A stretch of DNA of 64,000 nt from Pseudomonas sp. GM79 (GCF_000282495.1 NZ_AKJE01000031.1:1-64000); one strand, 5' to 3'. Positions 1 to 9,450 are shown, counted from the first letter of the stretch. Made by a program: numbers and translations. The notes: generated by a model not told the origin, from the letters alone.

Positions 1-146
1 CCTTCGGCAGCTCCTACGTTGAGAATGTGTGTAGGCAGAGGGTTTTGTGGAAATGAACAATAATCCTCTTGACCGCTTGTGCAGCGGACCGGCGTTATTG
101 TTCATGGCGGCTGGCAGCATGGACGCATTGGAACTGGAGAATTCGC

Positions 147-1289
147 ATGAAAATCGTCATTGCCCCCGATTCATTCAAGGACAGCCTGAGTGCTCAAGGT
201 GTGGCCGAGGCCATTGCGCTGGGGCTGGCGGAAGTCTGGCCGGATGCACACTTGATCAAGTGCCCGATGGCTGATGGCGGGGAAGGCACGGTCGAGTCGA
301 TTCTGGCCGCATGCGACGGCGAACTGCGCCGTACCCATGTTCGCGGGCCGCTGGGTGCCACGGTCGATGCCGCGTGGGGCTGGTTGCCACAGAGTCACAC
401 CGCGATCATCGAAATGGCCGAGGCCAGTGGCCTGCAACTGGTTGCGCCGAACCTGCGCGATGCCTGCACCAGCAGCACCTACGGCACCGGTGAATTGATC
501 CGCGCTGCGCTGGATGCCGGCGCGCAACGGGTGATCCTGGCGATTGGCGGCAGTGCCACCAACGACGGCGGCGCTGGAGCGATGCAGGCTTTGGGGGTGA
601 AACTGCTGGACGCTCAGGAGCAAACCCTGGTGCCGGGTGGTCTGGCCTTGGCGCAACTGGCCCGCCTCGATCTGAGTGAGATCGATCCGCGTCTGGCCAA
701 GGTGCGTTTCGACATCGCCGCCGACGTCAATAACCCGCTGTGCGGCCCTCACGGTGCCTCAGCGATTTTTGGACCGCAGAAAGGTGCATCGCCCGAGCAA
801 GTCGAGCAACTGGACCAGGCCCTCGGGCACTTTGCCGAACTCTGCGCACAAGTTTTGGACAAGGACGTGCGCGACGAACCAGGCAGCGGCGCGGCGGGCG
901 GATTGGGGTTTGCCGCCAAGGCGTTTCTCGGTGCGCAATTTCAGGCCGGGGTGGAAGTGGTCGCTGAACTGGTCGGGCTGGCCGAGGCGGTCAAGGGCGC
1001 CGATCTGGTGATCACGGGCGAAGGTCGTTTCGACGCCCAGACGTTGCGCGGCAAAACCCCGTTTGGCGTGGCGCGCATCGCACGCCAGCACGGCGTGCCG
1101 GTCATCGTCATCGCCGGCACCTTGGGCGAGGGGTATCAGGCGCTGTACGAGCATGGCATCGATGCGGCCTTTGCCTTGGCCAGCGGACCGATGACATTGG
1201 AGCAGGCCTGCACCGAGGCGCCGCGTTTGTTGCGTGAGCGCGCCCGTGATATCGCGCGGGTGTGGCGGGTGGCGGCCCGCAAGGCCTGA
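147..1289 (+). CDS. Glycerate 2-kinase (type 1, GarK/GlxK family)
   Basis: Phosphorylates D-glycerate with ATP in glyoxylate/glycerate utilisation; cytoplasmic. The 380-residue protein matches the usual family length. It has the N-terminal APDSFKDSL motif (residues 6-14), the glycine-rich GGSATNDGG loop (about 134-142) and the C-terminal GEGRFDAQT motif (about 291-299), which I recognise from type 1 glycerate kinases. The ATG at 147 is preferred over an upstream in-frame start at 69 because the family N-terminus MKIVIAPDSF begins here and a GGAGA ribosome site lies at 136-140. It is followed by a REP pair and no co-directional gene within 300 bp, so it ends its transcript. Which glycerate pathway it serves cannot be told, since its upstream partner is outside the window. 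Confidence 0.93.
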   Translation: MKIVIAPDSFKDSLSAQGVAEAIALGLAEVWPDAHLIKCPMADGGEGTVESILAACDGELRRTHVRGPLGATVDAAWGWLPQSHTAIIEMAEASGLQLVAPNLRDACTSSTYGTGELIRAALDAGAQRVILAIGGSATNDGGAGAMQALGVKLLDAQEQTLVPGGLALAQLARLDLSEIDPRLAKVRFDIAADVNNPLCGPHGASAIFGPQKGASPEQVEQLDQALGHFAELCAQVLDKDVRDEPGSGAAGGLGFAAKAFLGAQFQAGVEVVAELVGLAEAVKGADLVITGEGRFDAQTLRGKTPFGVARIARQHGVPVIVIAGTLGEGYQALYEHGIDAAFALASGPMTLEQACTEAPRLLRERARDIARVWRVAARKA

Positions 1290-1317
1290 CCAATGCCCGT
1301 CAGTTAAACGCAATCCA

Positions 1318-1408
1318 TGTGGGAGCGGGCTTGCTCGCGAAGACGGCGACACAGTCAACATCAATGTCGTCTGACACACCGCTTTCGCGAGCAAGCCCGC
1401 TCCCACAG
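1318..1408. repeat. REP-type inverted palindrome pair
   Basis: Two near-identical arms face each other: TGTGGGAGCGGGCTTGCTCG at 1318-1337 and its reverse complement ending in CCCGCTCCCACAG at 1396-1408, separated by about 40 bp. The GGGAGCGGGCTTGCTCGCGA core is the familiar Pseudomonas REP/REPIN sequence, which is moved by RAYT transposases encoded elsewhere. It sits between convergent-free genes and may also act as a transcript-end hairpin. Confidence 0.9.
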
Positions 1409-1426
1409 GTTTCGCACCTTAGCTGA

Positions 1427-1450
1427 GAGTGTTTCACCGCTGAAACACTC
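1427..1450. promoter_or_regulatory. Perfect 10-bp inverted repeat upstream of the chemoreceptor gene
   Basis: GAGTGTTTCA at 1427-1436 and TGAAACACTC at 1441-1450 form a perfect inverted repeat with a CCGC spacer. It lies 180 bp before the chemoreceptor start and just after the REP pair. It could be an operator or a hairpin. I do not recognise a regulator for it, and there is no following T-run to make it a clear terminator. The rest of 1451-1630 shows nothing I can name. Confidence 0.4.
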
Positions 1451-1630
1451 GTTTCCGTCGAAAAATATTTCTCCAACCCCCTGCAAAAAACCTCAACCCC
1501 GGCCGATACAACTAACAGGCGCACACAAACCAATTACAACAGTGGCGCCAAGCTGAAAGGTGCGCGCCATCGCCCGCCTGACAGTGATCCCCGCAAGGAT
1601 GCTCGCCGCCTCAATTACCGAGATCATCCT

Positions 1631-3256
1631 ATGTCACTGCGTAATCTGAAAATCGCGCCTCGAGCTTTCCTGGGTTTCGCCTTCATAGCCTTGCTGGTCA
1701 TCGTGCTGGGTGTGTTTGCCGTGAACCGCATGTCGATCATCCGCCAAGCCTCTGTCGATATGGAAATGACACAGTTACCCAGCATCGGGTTTCTGGGTAA
1801 CGTGACAGAAAACGTCCTGCGGCTGCGGATTCTCTCGTTCCGCGTACTGGTCAACCGTGATCCGGCGGCGTTGCAGGAGGCCCAGACCCGCATCGGTGTG
1901 CTCGTCGACAAGGTGCGCAGCGCCCAAGCCAGCTATGCCGCCTTGCCGGCCGGCCCTGAAGAAGCCGCGCTGTACAAAACCTTCGCGACAACCCTCGACA
2001 ACTACATGCAGGCCCAGAGCCAAATGCTGGACCTGTCGCGTCAGAACAAACTGGAGGAGATGCGCGCCCTGATCAATACCCGGATCAAGGAAGGCACCGA
2101 TCAGATGGGCGAGCAACTGAACAAACTGGTGGCGCTCAACGCCGCCGATGCCAAAGCCGCGTCGGCCAAGGCGGGTGAGCATTACAGCGAAGCCTTTATC
2201 GGCATCGTGACGGTGGCGGTAATGGCTTCGTTGCTGACCGTGCTGCTGGCCTGGCTGTTGACCCGCAGCATCCTCACACCGCTGAACCGTGCGGTGCTCG
2301 CGGCAGAAACCATTGCTGGCGGCAACCTGAGCAAGGTCATCGAAGTCGACGGCAACGACGAACCGGCGCGTTTGCTCGGCGCCTTGGCCGCCATGCAAAC
2401 CAACCTGCGCAAGACCATCGAACAGATCGCCGGCTCCGCGACGCAACTGGGCGCCGCCGCGGAAGAACTCAGCACCGTGACGCAAGAAGCGTCCCGGGGC
2501 CTGCAACAGCAAAACAACGAAATCGAACAGGCCGCCACCGCCGTCAACGAAATGACCGCCGCCGTGGAAGAGGTGGCGCGCAACGCGGTGTCGACCTCCG
2601 AAGCCTCAAACCAGTCGACCCAGGCGGCCCGCGAAGGTCGTGACCGGGTGGTGGAAACCGTCGACGCGATCCAGACCATGACCCACGACGTGCAAAACAC
2701 CGCGTTGATGATCGAGGGCCTGGCGACTCAGGGCCGGGACATTGGCAAAGTGCTGGACGTGATTCGTGCCATCGCCGAACAGACCAACCTGCTGGCCCTC
2801 AACGCCGCGATTGAAGCGGCCCGTGCCGGGGAAGCCGGGCGTGGCTTTGCGGTGGTGGCGGACGAGGTCCGGGCGTTGGCCCATCGCACCGCGCAGTCGA
2901 CCCAGGAAATCGAGAAGATGGTCGCCGGCATCCAGAACGGCACCGGCGAAGCGGTCTCGTCGATGCAACAAAGCAATCAGCGCACCCAAAGCACTCTGGA
3001 AATGGCTCGTGCGGCGGGTATCGCCCTGGAGCAGATCACCCAATCGATTCAACTGATCAACGAACGCAACCTGGTGATCGCCAGCGCCTCGGAAGAACAG
3101 GCTCAGGTGTCCCGTGAAGTCGACCGCAATCTGGTGAACATTCGCGACCTGGCTACCCAGTCTGCCACCGGTGCCAACCAGACCAGCGCCGCCACCCACG
3201 AACTGTCGCGATTGGCGGTTGATTTGAATGCGATGGTGGCGCGTTTCGTGATTTGA
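1631..3256 (+). CDS. Methyl-accepting chemotaxis protein with a four-helix-bundle sensor
   Basis: Inner-membrane chemoreceptor of 541 residues. TM1 is at about residues 12-33, followed by a periplasmic helical domain of about 155 residues (4HB_MCP type), TM2 at about 190-212, a HAMP domain to about 265 and a cytoplasmic signalling hairpin. The highly conserved tip, [19 protein letters not shown], is at about 382-400 and contacts CheA/CheW. There is no C-terminal CheR-binding pentapeptide; the protein ends in NAMVARFVI. The ligand cannot be read from the sequence. It is a monocistronic gene with its own upstream region, followed 40 bp later by aruH, which has its own ribosome site. Confidence 0.93.
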   Translation: MSLRNLKIAPRAFLGFAFIALLVIVLGVFAVNRMSIIRQASVDMEMTQLPSIGFLGNVTENVLRLRILSFRVLVNRDPAALQEAQTRIGVLVDKVRSAQASYAALPAGPEEAALYKTFATTLDNYMQAQSQMLDLSRQNKLEEMRALINTRIKEGTDQMGEQLNKLVALNAADAKAASAKAGEHYSEAFIGIVTVAVMASLLTVLLAWLLTRSILTPLNRAVLAAETIAGGNLSKVIEVDGNDEPARLLGALAAMQTNLRKTIEQIAGSATQLGAAAEELSTVTQEASRGLQQQNNEIEQAATAVNEMTAAVEEVARNAVSTSEASNQSTQAAREGRDRVVETVDAIQTMTHDVQNTALMIEGLATQGRDIGKVLDVIRAIAEQTNLLALNAAIEAARAGEAGRGFAVVADEVRALAHRTAQSTQEIEKMVAGIQNGTGEAVSSMQQSNQRTQSTLEMARAAGIALEQITQSIQLINERNLVIASASEEQAQVSREVDRNLVNIRDLATQSATGANQTSAATHELSRLAVDLNAMVARFVI

Positions 3257-3296
3257 GATAGGGTTGAAACTGGAACTCGCGCGTTAGGAGAAGTAC

Positions 3297-4484
3297 ATGC
3301 GCTATTCAGCCTTGACCCAACGAATCGATGGTGACGGAGCCGCGGCCTGGAAGATTCATGATCGAGCGCTGGAATTGCGCGAGCAGGGCGTCGACGTGTT
3401 GCTGCTTTCCATTGGCGACCCGGATTTCGACACACCGCTGCCGATCATTCACGCCGCCATCGATAGCCTGTTGGCCGGTGACACCCATTACTCGGATGTA
3501 CGCGGCACCCGCACGCTGCGCAGCAGCATCGCCAGCCGTCATCAGCGGCGCAGCGGCCAATTGGTGGATGCCGACCATGTGATCGTACTGCCTGGCGCGC
3601 AGTGCGCGGTGTATTCGGTTGCCCAATGCCTGCTCGACCCTGGCGATGAAGTGATCGTCGCCGAACCGATGTATGTGACCTATGAAGGTGTGTTCGGTGC
3701 CTGCGGAGCCCGCGTGGTGCCGGTGGCGGTGCATCCGGAAAATGGCTTTCGGGTTGAACCGGCAGATGTCGCGGCGCTGATCACCTCAAAAACCCGCGTC
3801 ATTTTGCTCAACAGCCCGAATAACCCCTCCGGTGCCAGTCTGTCGTTGAAGAGTTGGCAAGCGTTGGCAGCGTTGTGTGTGCGGCATGACCTTTGGCTGA
3901 TCAGCGACGAGGTCTACAGCGACCTGTTGTTTGAGGGCGAGCACATCAGCCCGGCCAGTCTGCCGGGCATGGCCGAGCGCACCGCGACGATCAACAGTCT
4001 GTCCAAATCCCATGCCATGACCGGCTGGCGGGTGGGCTGGATGATCGGCCCGAAACCGTTGGCTGAACATTTGATGCATCTGTCGCTGTGCATGCTGTTC
4101 GGCCTTCCGGATTTCGTTCAGAAGGCCGCGCAAGTAGCGCTCGATAGAGACTTGCCGGAAGTGGCACTGATGCGCGAGGAATATCGCCAGCGTCGCGATC
4201 TGGTGTGCACAAGGCTAAGCGATTGCCCGGGTATCCGGCCGATCAAACCGGATGGCGGGATGTTCGTGATGGTCGATGTGCGCCAGACCGGGCTCGGTGC
4301 GCAAGACTTTGCCGAGCGTTTGCTGGAAGGGTACGGCGTGTCGGTGCTGGCTGGTGAAGCCTTCGGGCCGAGCGCGGCGGGGCATATTCGCATTGGCCTG
4401 GTGGTCGATCAGGCGAGGCTGGCGGATGCGTGTCAGCGGATTGCATCGTGTGCGGCGCAGTTGCTGCAGGTGCGACGGGCCTGA
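3297..4484 (+). CDS. aruH: Arginine:pyruvate transaminase (AruH)
   Basis: PLP-dependent class I/II aminotransferase, 395 residues. Over its whole length it closely resembles Pseudomonas AruH as I remember it, which converts L-arginine plus pyruvate to 2-ketoarginine and alanine, the first step of the arginine transaminase route to 4-guanidinobutyrate. The substrate-binding NSPNNPSG motif is near residue 175 and the PLP lysine is K237 in SLSKSHAMTGWRVGW. A good AGGAG ribosome site precedes the ATG. The usual partner aruI (2-ketoarginine decarboxylase) is not adjacent here; a REP pair follows instead. The link to guanidino compounds is notable because a GbuA-like ureohydrolase lies 46 kb away, but physical linkage that weak says little. 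Confidence 0.88.
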   Translation: MRYSALTQRIDGDGAAAWKIHDRALELREQGVDVLLLSIGDPDFDTPLPIIHAAIDSLLAGDTHYSDVRGTRTLRSSIASRHQRRSGQLVDADHVIVLPGAQCAVYSVAQCLLDPGDEVIVAEPMYVTYEGVFGACGARVVPVAVHPENGFRVEPADVAALITSKTRVILLNSPNNPSGASLSLKSWQALAALCVRHDLWLISDEVYSDLLFEGEHISPASLPGMAERTATINSLSKSHAMTGWRVGWMIGPKPLAEHLMHLSLCMLFGLPDFVQKAAQVALDRDLPEVALMREEYRQRRDLVCTRLSDCPGIRPIKPDGGMFVMVDVRQTGLGAQDFAERLLEGYGVSVLAGEAFGPSAAGHIRIGLVVDQARLADACQRIASCAAQLLQVRRA

Positions 4485-4511
4485 AGGATGTGTGTTGAGT
4501 TTGATGGCCTT

Positions 4512-4590
4512 TTCGCGGGCAAGCCTCGCTCCTACACGGGATTTTGTGGCGTTCACAAAACCCCGCGGGAGCGGGCTTGCCCGCGATGGC
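4512..4590. repeat. REP-type palindrome pair, second variant
   Basis: Arms TCGCGGGCAAGCCTCGCTCC (4513-4532) and GGGAGCGGGCTTGCCCGCGA (4568-4587) face each other across about 35 bp. The core is the Pseudomonas REP type but uses CGCGGGCAAGCC rather than the CGCGAGCAAGCC of the pair at 1318, and the left arm is imperfect. It separates the convergent aruH and the binding-protein gene, a typical location. Confidence 0.85.
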
Positions 4591-4613
4591 TGTTGTACTT
4601 TCCAGGCTTGCCT

Positions 4614-5519
4614 CTACGGTATCGCATAGACCTTGAACAGCTTTTTGTCCGTGTCGGTAATGCCTTCCAGGTAGGTGTCGTATGCCTGCTCGATCTCGCC
4701 CGATCGATACATTTCACTCAGCGCGGTGTCGACCAGCAAACGGAAATCTTCATCGTCGCGATCCACCGCCATTGCAGTCGGCGAGTACTCAAAAACTCGA
4801 TCCAGCAGGACCAGATTCCCTACGGAATAGTGATTGGCGAGGAGATTCTTCAGCATCATGCGTTCGGCGAAGAAGGCATCAGCTTTGCCTTCGGCGACCA
4901 GTTTGAGGCCCGCTTCAGTGTTCTCGACTGTGACCAGGGTGGCTACCACCCCGAGTAATCGCATCTGCTGACGGATCCATGCCTCGGTCACGCCACCTGC
5001 GGTGGCGGCATAGGTTTGGTTGGCCAGCCCATGATTGATGGTCGCACGCCAGGTCGGTCCGGTATGGGCTACTTTGCCATTAAGTACATTGAGCAACGCC
5101 TCAGGCGCTTCCTGGCGCACCACTGCCGAGAGGCCGGCGGTGTAGATCGGAACCGAGAAGCTCACACGCTTGCGTCGCGCCAATGTGGGGGGAGTCGGCG
5201 TGCAGAGGATGTCGATCTCGCCCGAGCTCACGGCACTCATCTCGTCGTTGATGGAGACGGGGCGGTAACGTACCTGCAACCCGGGCAAACCCAGCTCGGT
5301 TTTGATTTTGTCGGCGACTTTCAGACAAAGCTCGATCGCATAACCGCTGGCTTTGTCGCCTGCCTGGACGGTAAAGGGTGCGAAGTCCGACAGGTAACCG
5401 AGGGTGAAGGTATTACTTGCCCGTACGCGTTCAAGGGTATTGGCACCAGCCAGTACCGGCACCATTGTGAACAGGCAAACGAACAGCAAGTTAGTGGCTT
5501 TGGTCAGTTGTACGTTCAT
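4614..5519 (-). CDS. Periplasmic amino-acid-type substrate-binding protein
   Basis: A 301-residue SBP_bac_3-type binding protein. After a signal peptide (hydrophobic stretch at about residues 8-22, cleavage near LAGA-NT) comes a bilobal domain with YLSDFAPFTV, SGYAIELC and the SGEIDILCTPTPPTLARRKRV segment typical of family 3 solute-binding proteins. The start at 5519 is chosen because AAGGAT precedes it; an upstream in-frame start at 5699 would overlap the permease gene and lacks a signal peptide. It follows the PotE-like gene by 49 bp on the same strand, so both may be co-transcribed. No ABC permease or ATPase is nearby, so it may be an orphan binding protein or a sensor-feeding one. Confidence 0.85.
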   Translation of the reverse strand: MNVQLTKATNLLFVCLFTMVPVLAGANTLERVRASNTFTLGYLSDFAPFTVQAGDKASGYAIELCLKVADKIKTELGLPGLQVRYRPVSINDEMSAVSSGEIDILCTPTPPTLARRKRVSFSVPIYTAGLSAVVRQEAPEALLNVLNGKVAHTGPTWRATINHGLANQTYAATAGGVTEAWIRQQMRLLGVVATLVTVENTEAGLKLVAEGKADAFFAERMMLKNLLANHYSVGNLVLLDRVFEYSPTAMAVDRDDEDFRLLVDTALSEMYRSGEIEQAYDTYLEGITDTDKKLFKVYAIP

Positions 5520-5568
5520 ATCCTTGGCGCCCCACATTCGGATGTCTGTGCTGTCTTGAAGATTACAG

Positions 5569-6909
5569 CTAAGGATTGCCAGCCCTGGTCTGAGCGGTTG
5601 GAGACAAATCGACAAAACGCTTGGAGAGGAAGCCATAGAGCAAGTAGCCGAATGCAAGGACAATGAGGCCACCGAAAACGGCATCTTTGCCGCAGGCATA
5701 AAGGGCGTACAACGAATAGGCCACGGCGATCAGTAATAGCGTCGTGTTGCGGGTGTAGATCCCTGTACTGACTTTGGCTTTGTACATCATGACCAACAGG
5801 CCGGTGGCGGCTGTCACGTATGGGATCAGGTTGGTCACCGCTGCCAGGCTGACGAGCTTTCCGAACTGGGCGCTGGCATTGGGCGAGATGGTCGACAGTG
5901 CCATCAAGGTCTGAAAGACGCCGCAGACGAGCATGCCGACGATGGGCGCATCCTGTGCGCTGACCTTGCTGAACAATTTCGGAAACATGCCTCTGTCAGC
6001 GGTCATCTTGGCCGTTTGCGCCAGGGTGAACTGCCAGCCCAGCAGCGAACCAACACAGGCCATCACCGCCAGCGCCATGACGATGTTGCCGACCGTGGGG
6101 GTGAACATATGTGCATAAACGAGCGCGAAGGGCGCCGAAGAGTTGGCCAGTTCGGCATTGGGTACGATGCCCTGGATAACCGTAGTCGACAGCACATACA
6201 CCACTGCCGCACCCAGCGTGCCGAACAGGCAGGCCAACGGTACGGTGCGCTTGGGATCTTCCACTGCATCGGAGGCCTGTGCCGCCGACTCCATGCCGAG
6301 GAAAGCCCACAGGGTAAGGGGAATAGCCTTACTGATAGCGTCGGAGATCGGCAGGTTGTTCGGATTCCAGGCGGCAATCAGCACATCGGGCTTGAACCAG
6401 AACCAACCGATGATGCTCAAGCCGGCCACCGGGATGATCACCCCCCACACGGTAATCGCGCCGATCTTGCCGGTGATACCGGGGCCACCGAAGTTGGCCA
6501 CGGTGGTCAACCAGAGCAGGCCAACCGTACCGATGAACAGAGGAATGGCGCCACTGCCCAGCCAGGGCACGAACGATGTCATGTAGCCCACAGCGGAGAT
6601 GGCCACGGCCACGTTGGCGATGCCCAGCGAGAGAAAGTACAGATACGAACAGAGGAAGAAGCCTGATTTGGCGTGCGCCTCTTCAGTGTAGGCAGACAAC
6701 CCGCCTGAGCGCAGGCAGTAAATGCCGCACTGGGAAAAGCAGTAAGCGATGGCCATCGAACCGACGGCAGTGACGATCCATGACAGCAACGAAACGGCCC
6801 CGAGTTGGGCCATGCTCGTCGGCAACATGATGATACCCGACCCCATCATGTTCACCGTCACCAGAGTGGTGAGCCCCATGAGGCTCATTTTCTTGCTTGA
6901 GTCGGCCAT
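5569..6909 (-). CDS. PotE-like basic amino acid/polyamine antiporter (APC superfamily)
   Basis: A 446-residue inner-membrane protein with about 12 hydrophobic segments. The N-terminus GLTTLVTVNMMGSGIIMLP is the conserved APC signature, and the AFLGMESAAQASDAVEDPKR segment in TM6-loop is typical of the PotE/CadB/AdiC antiporter group, which exchange putrescine/ornithine, cadaverine/lysine or agmatine/arginine. No decarboxylase partner (speC/speF) is adjacent. GGAGTTTCC lies just before the ATG. A possible ANR box lies about 215 bp upstream in the divergent region shared with the mvaT-like gene. The exact exchanged pair is not decidable here. Confidence 0.85.
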   Translation of the reverse strand: MADSSKKMSLMGLTTLVTVNMMGSGIIMLPTSMAQLGAVSLLSWIVTAVGSMAIAYCFSQCGIYCLRSGGLSAYTEEAHAKSGFFLCSYLYFLSLGIANVAVAISAVGYMTSFVPWLGSGAIPLFIGTVGLLWLTTVANFGGPGITGKIGAITVWGVIIPVAGLSIIGWFWFKPDVLIAAWNPNNLPISDAISKAIPLTLWAFLGMESAAQASDAVEDPKRTVPLACLFGTLGAAVVYVLSTTVIQGIVPNAELANSSAPFALVYAHMFTPTVGNIVMALAVMACVGSLLGWQFTLAQTAKMTADRGMFPKLFSKVSAQDAPIVGMLVCGVFQTLMALSTISPNASAQFGKLVSLAAVTNLIPYVTAATGLLVMMYKAKVSTGIYTRNTTLLLIAVAYSLYALYACGKDAVFGGLIVLAFGYLLYGFLSKRFVDLSPTAQTRAGNP

Positions 6910-7123
6910 ATCGGAAACTCCTTGATCTGCTCAACACATTGACCATAGCCCTGATTGCCATGCTCAACGTCGGGAAATAGCCCATCGAACAGATTTATCG
7001 CCAGTTAGTCTCATCGAAGATGGCTTTTGGGGTTCTGAACAGCAAAAAGAAATGGCCGATACGGTATGACTCCAAAGCAGGAGACTTGAGACAACAAGCT
7101 GACTTCGTTTGTTGTTCAAGCAT

Positions 7124-7137
7124 CTGATTTAGATCAA
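7124..7137. promoter_or_regulatory. Possible ANR/FNR box
   Basis: CTGATTTAGATCAA differs by one base from the ANR/FNR consensus TTGAT-N4-ATCAA. It lies 77 bp before the mvaT-like start at 7214 and 215 bp before the divergent PotE-like gene. The neighbouring 7091-7115 also holds an ACAACAA...TTGTTGT inverted repeat. One mismatch makes this suggestive only. Confidence 0.35.
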
Positions 7138-7213
7138 TCAACGGTCATTGTAGGGGGACTTTTCTTTAGCTGGCTCTGTCACATGTACATACAAAACACA
7201 TATGAGGTTTTAC

Positions 7214-7579
7214 ATGTCCAAGCTCGCAGAGTTCCGTCAACTAGAAAAACATCTGGCTAAACAGCTCCAGGCGCTCGAAGCAATGAAAGGTGATGCAGGC
7301 CTTCAAAAGGAAATTGATTTCGAAAAGAAGCTGCGTGATTTGCTAGCCAAATACGGCTATAGCCTGAAAGACGTGATCAATCTTCTTGAGCCACAAACTG
7401 GTCGTCGCGCATCAGTAACCGCGCCGAAATCCGGCACACGCAAGCCGCGCCAGGTGAAGATCTACAAAAATCCAAACACTGGCGAAGTCGTCGAGACCAA
7501 GGGCGGCAACCAGAAGATACTGAGGGAGTGGAAAGCTAAATTCGGCTCTGCCACTGTTGAGTCCTGGCGGACCAAGTGA
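7214..7579 (+). CDS. MvaT/MvaU-family H-NS-like xenogeneic silencer, copy 1
   Basis: A 121-residue nucleoid-associated protein. Residues 1-60 form a charged coiled-coil oligomerisation region (MSKLAEFRQLEKHLAKQ...). Residues 75-121 are the AT-pincer DNA-binding domain with KPRQVKIYKNP, the key KGGN motif and a C-terminal ESWRTK. The ATG at 7214 is chosen because the family begins MSKLAEF/MSRLAEY; the longer frame starting at 7202 adds four residues not usual in the family. MvaT-type proteins coat AT-rich foreign DNA and repress it. This is the first of four same-strand copies or remnants (7.2, 19.4, 27.6 and 32.8 kb). Unlike the other three it lacks the GGGCCC hairpin terminator after the stop codon. 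Confidence 0.93.
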   Translation: MSKLAEFRQLEKHLAKQLQALEAMKGDAGLQKEIDFEKKLRDLLAKYGYSLKDVINLLEPQTGRRASVTAPKSGTRKPRQVKIYKNPNTGEVVETKGGNQKILREWKAKFGSATVESWRTK

Positions 7580-7885
7580 GTTTGGTTTGTAGGAGCCAGG
7601 CTTGCCGCACCGCTGGCTTCTACATGTCCTAACTTGCTCACCCGAAACCACAAGATACGCCTTGGCTGTCTTGTGTTATTTCAAACGATGCTCGTCGCGG
7701 CAATCCCAAGCGGGATACTGCGGTGTTGCGAGGGCAGGGTAGCTATAGAGTCAAGCTGACGAATTGCGTTTGCTCACCCTTTTAAACGCTATCGAGATAA
7801 AACGACTAAACAACCATTTAGCATAGTTATAATCTATCGAATAGCTATTAGTAATAGCTACAGTGTTTTAAGGAGGGCAATCCAC

Positions 7886-8374
7886 ATGACCAACAGTGAG
7901 CTCAACATTCAAATTCCCAACGCTGAAGCAGTCATCGCCGCATTGGCTCTGGAGCCTCACATGGAAGGTGGTTTTTACCGAAGAACCTTTCAATCTGATC
8001 ACCACGCTATGGTCGAGATCAATGGAGGTCAACGTCACTTGATGACTTCAATTTATTACCTGCTGACCAAGGATTCGCCTATAGGTCATTTTCACTTGAA
8101 TCAATCGGACATCGTTCATTACTACCATTTGGGAAACCCGATTCAGTACAGCCTGATTTTTCCAGACGGCACGTTGAATACTGTGGTGATGGGCAGCGAC
8201 GTTATCGCCGGGCAATGTCTGCAGCTGCATGTACCTGGTGGCGTCTGGAAAGCTTCGCAGCTGATGAATGGTTTAGCGGAATACGGTTTGATCAGTGAAG
8301 CGGTTTCACCAGGATTTGATTTTGCAGATATGGAGATGGGCAGTCGGCTGTGGCCCTCCTTTAAAAGTGGTTAA
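7886..8374 (+). CDS. Cupin family protein (DUF985/cupin_5)
   Basis: A 162-residue single-domain beta-barrel protein. The opening LALEPHMEGGFYRRTF, the central HLMTSIYYLL...SPIGHFHLN segment and the VPGGVWKASQL...YGLISEAVSPGFDFADME ending match the DUF985 cupin family. The biochemical role of that family is poorly defined, and some members look like sugar epimerase-type cupins. A strong AAGGAGG ribosome site is at 7870-7876. The upstream 7600-7870 is AT-rich towards the start codon, with plausible promoter content but no clear operator. It lies between the mvaT-like gene and the transposon and is not obviously part of either. Confidence 0.82.
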   Translation: MTNSELNIQIPNAEAVIAALALEPHMEGGFYRRTFQSDHHAMVEINGGQRHLMTSIYYLLTKDSPIGHFHLNQSDIVHYYHLGNPIQYSLIFPDGTLNTVVMGSDVIAGQCLQLHVPGGVWKASQLMNGLAEYGLISEAVSPGFDFADMEMGSRLWPSFKSG

Positions 8375-9310
8375 ACGCTCAAGCCCTTAGGATCCGTGGC
8401 TTCTAGCGATTCTGACTTTTAAAAATGGCTGAAAGCTTAGATGCATTAGTGGATTTGATCGTTTTAAAAGGAGTGCAGTCTTAGCCCGTAAATGCAGGAG
8501 AGGCTGAAATAACCTCTGTATCCTGGTTGTGGTGATGGAGTCCAACCTGTTGATTTGTAGCGGTTTTTTTTAAAGGTTTAAGCCCATGAGGCCTTGAGAA
8601 ATATGCCAGTTCTAAAAGTCCAGAAAGATCGCTTCCCGTTCGCCTCGTAAAGCTGTTGCTCAAGGCGCGTTTGCTAACACGGGGTATCAGGGAGGACTCC
8701 AATCGGCGGTGCCTACTCTCAGCTACAGCCTTGTGCACGGAAACAAAGTTGGATACATGCCACGAACGATGGCGCAGCGCGCGGTAAAGCCTTCTGCAAG
8801 CCCCATAGGGTGTTGGAGGGCACATTACGTGACGTAACCCCCGCTGGCTACAAAGGGGGGGGAAGAGGCTAGATAACCCCTTGCTATGCCATTGAATGTG
8901 GAGTGCAGCTCACAGACTGAGATAACAGGCGCCCCGATAGACTGACTTGGCTCGCTGCCAATATAAGTAAAAGCAGCTTTTTTGACTCAATAATTAGCCT
9001 TTTTTGCCGTCGGATGCGGCGTCTCAGACTCCAGTTTACAGAGCCGTGTCATTATCTTGGCGGTTTGTTCGAGTCGCAAAATCCAAGAAGCTCTTTCAAA
9101 GCTGTTAATTAACTCGGGGCTGGCTCAGGAAATACCCTCTCCAACGTGAATGCGGTTCATACACCAAGAGCTCGGACTTAAATTTTATTCATTTTATTTG
9201 TATATATTGAATAATTGACACTTCAGGCGGCGAGCGGAAAATAATATCAAATAATAATCCATGAGTCGTGAATTCGGGGTTCACAGTTGCTTGGCTCGCT
9301 TATTGCTAAA
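8375..9310. other. Noncoding stretch before the transposition module
   Basis: No convincing gene in about 0.9 kb. A 114-codon open frame on the minus strand (8481-8825) has no recognisable domain, no ribosome site and a low-complexity basic composition, so I leave it out. Base composition drops to strongly AT-rich after about 9180. This is probably the flank of the transposon, with its true outer end somewhere between about 9200 and 9320. Confidence 0.5.
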
Positions 9311-9315
9311 TGCGG

Positions 9316-9450
9316 GCGTGTCAATTGATTAAATTTGTTGAAGTTTGGCGTCAATTAACACAATATTAGTTCAAGTCCTTCGTCAATATATGCAATTTAA
9401 CTCAGTGCTAACGCAAAATTAGTTGATGCCTAACGCCAATTTTATGACCG
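9316..9450. repeat. Tandem ~30-bp imperfect repeats, probable transposase-binding array (left end)
   Basis: Related motifs recur at a regular spacing: GTCAATTGATTAAATTTGTT at 9320, GTCAATTAACACAATATTAG at 9350, GTCAATATATGCAATTTAAC at 9382, then CGCAAAATTAGTTGATG at 9412 and CGCCAATTTTATGACC at 9434. Steps are 30, 32, 30 and 22 bp. Tn7- and Tn5053-like elements carry such arrays of 19-22-bp TnsB/TniA sites inside their ends, usually next to the transposase gene, as here. The sequence TGCGGGCGTGTCAATT at 9311-9326 could be the terminus itself. I could not find a matching inverted array to the right. Confidence 0.55.

Noticed and set aside
171..752. Long open frames antisense to the glycerate kinase gene
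   Set aside because: Shadows caused by high GC and codon bias; no ribosome site and no recognised family. The same applies to the long antisense frames under both chemoreceptors, aruH, the cyclase gene and the aldehyde dehydrogenases.
8481..8825. 114-codon open frame on the minus strand before the transposon
   Set aside because: No domain, no ribosome site, unusual composition; considered a chance frame.
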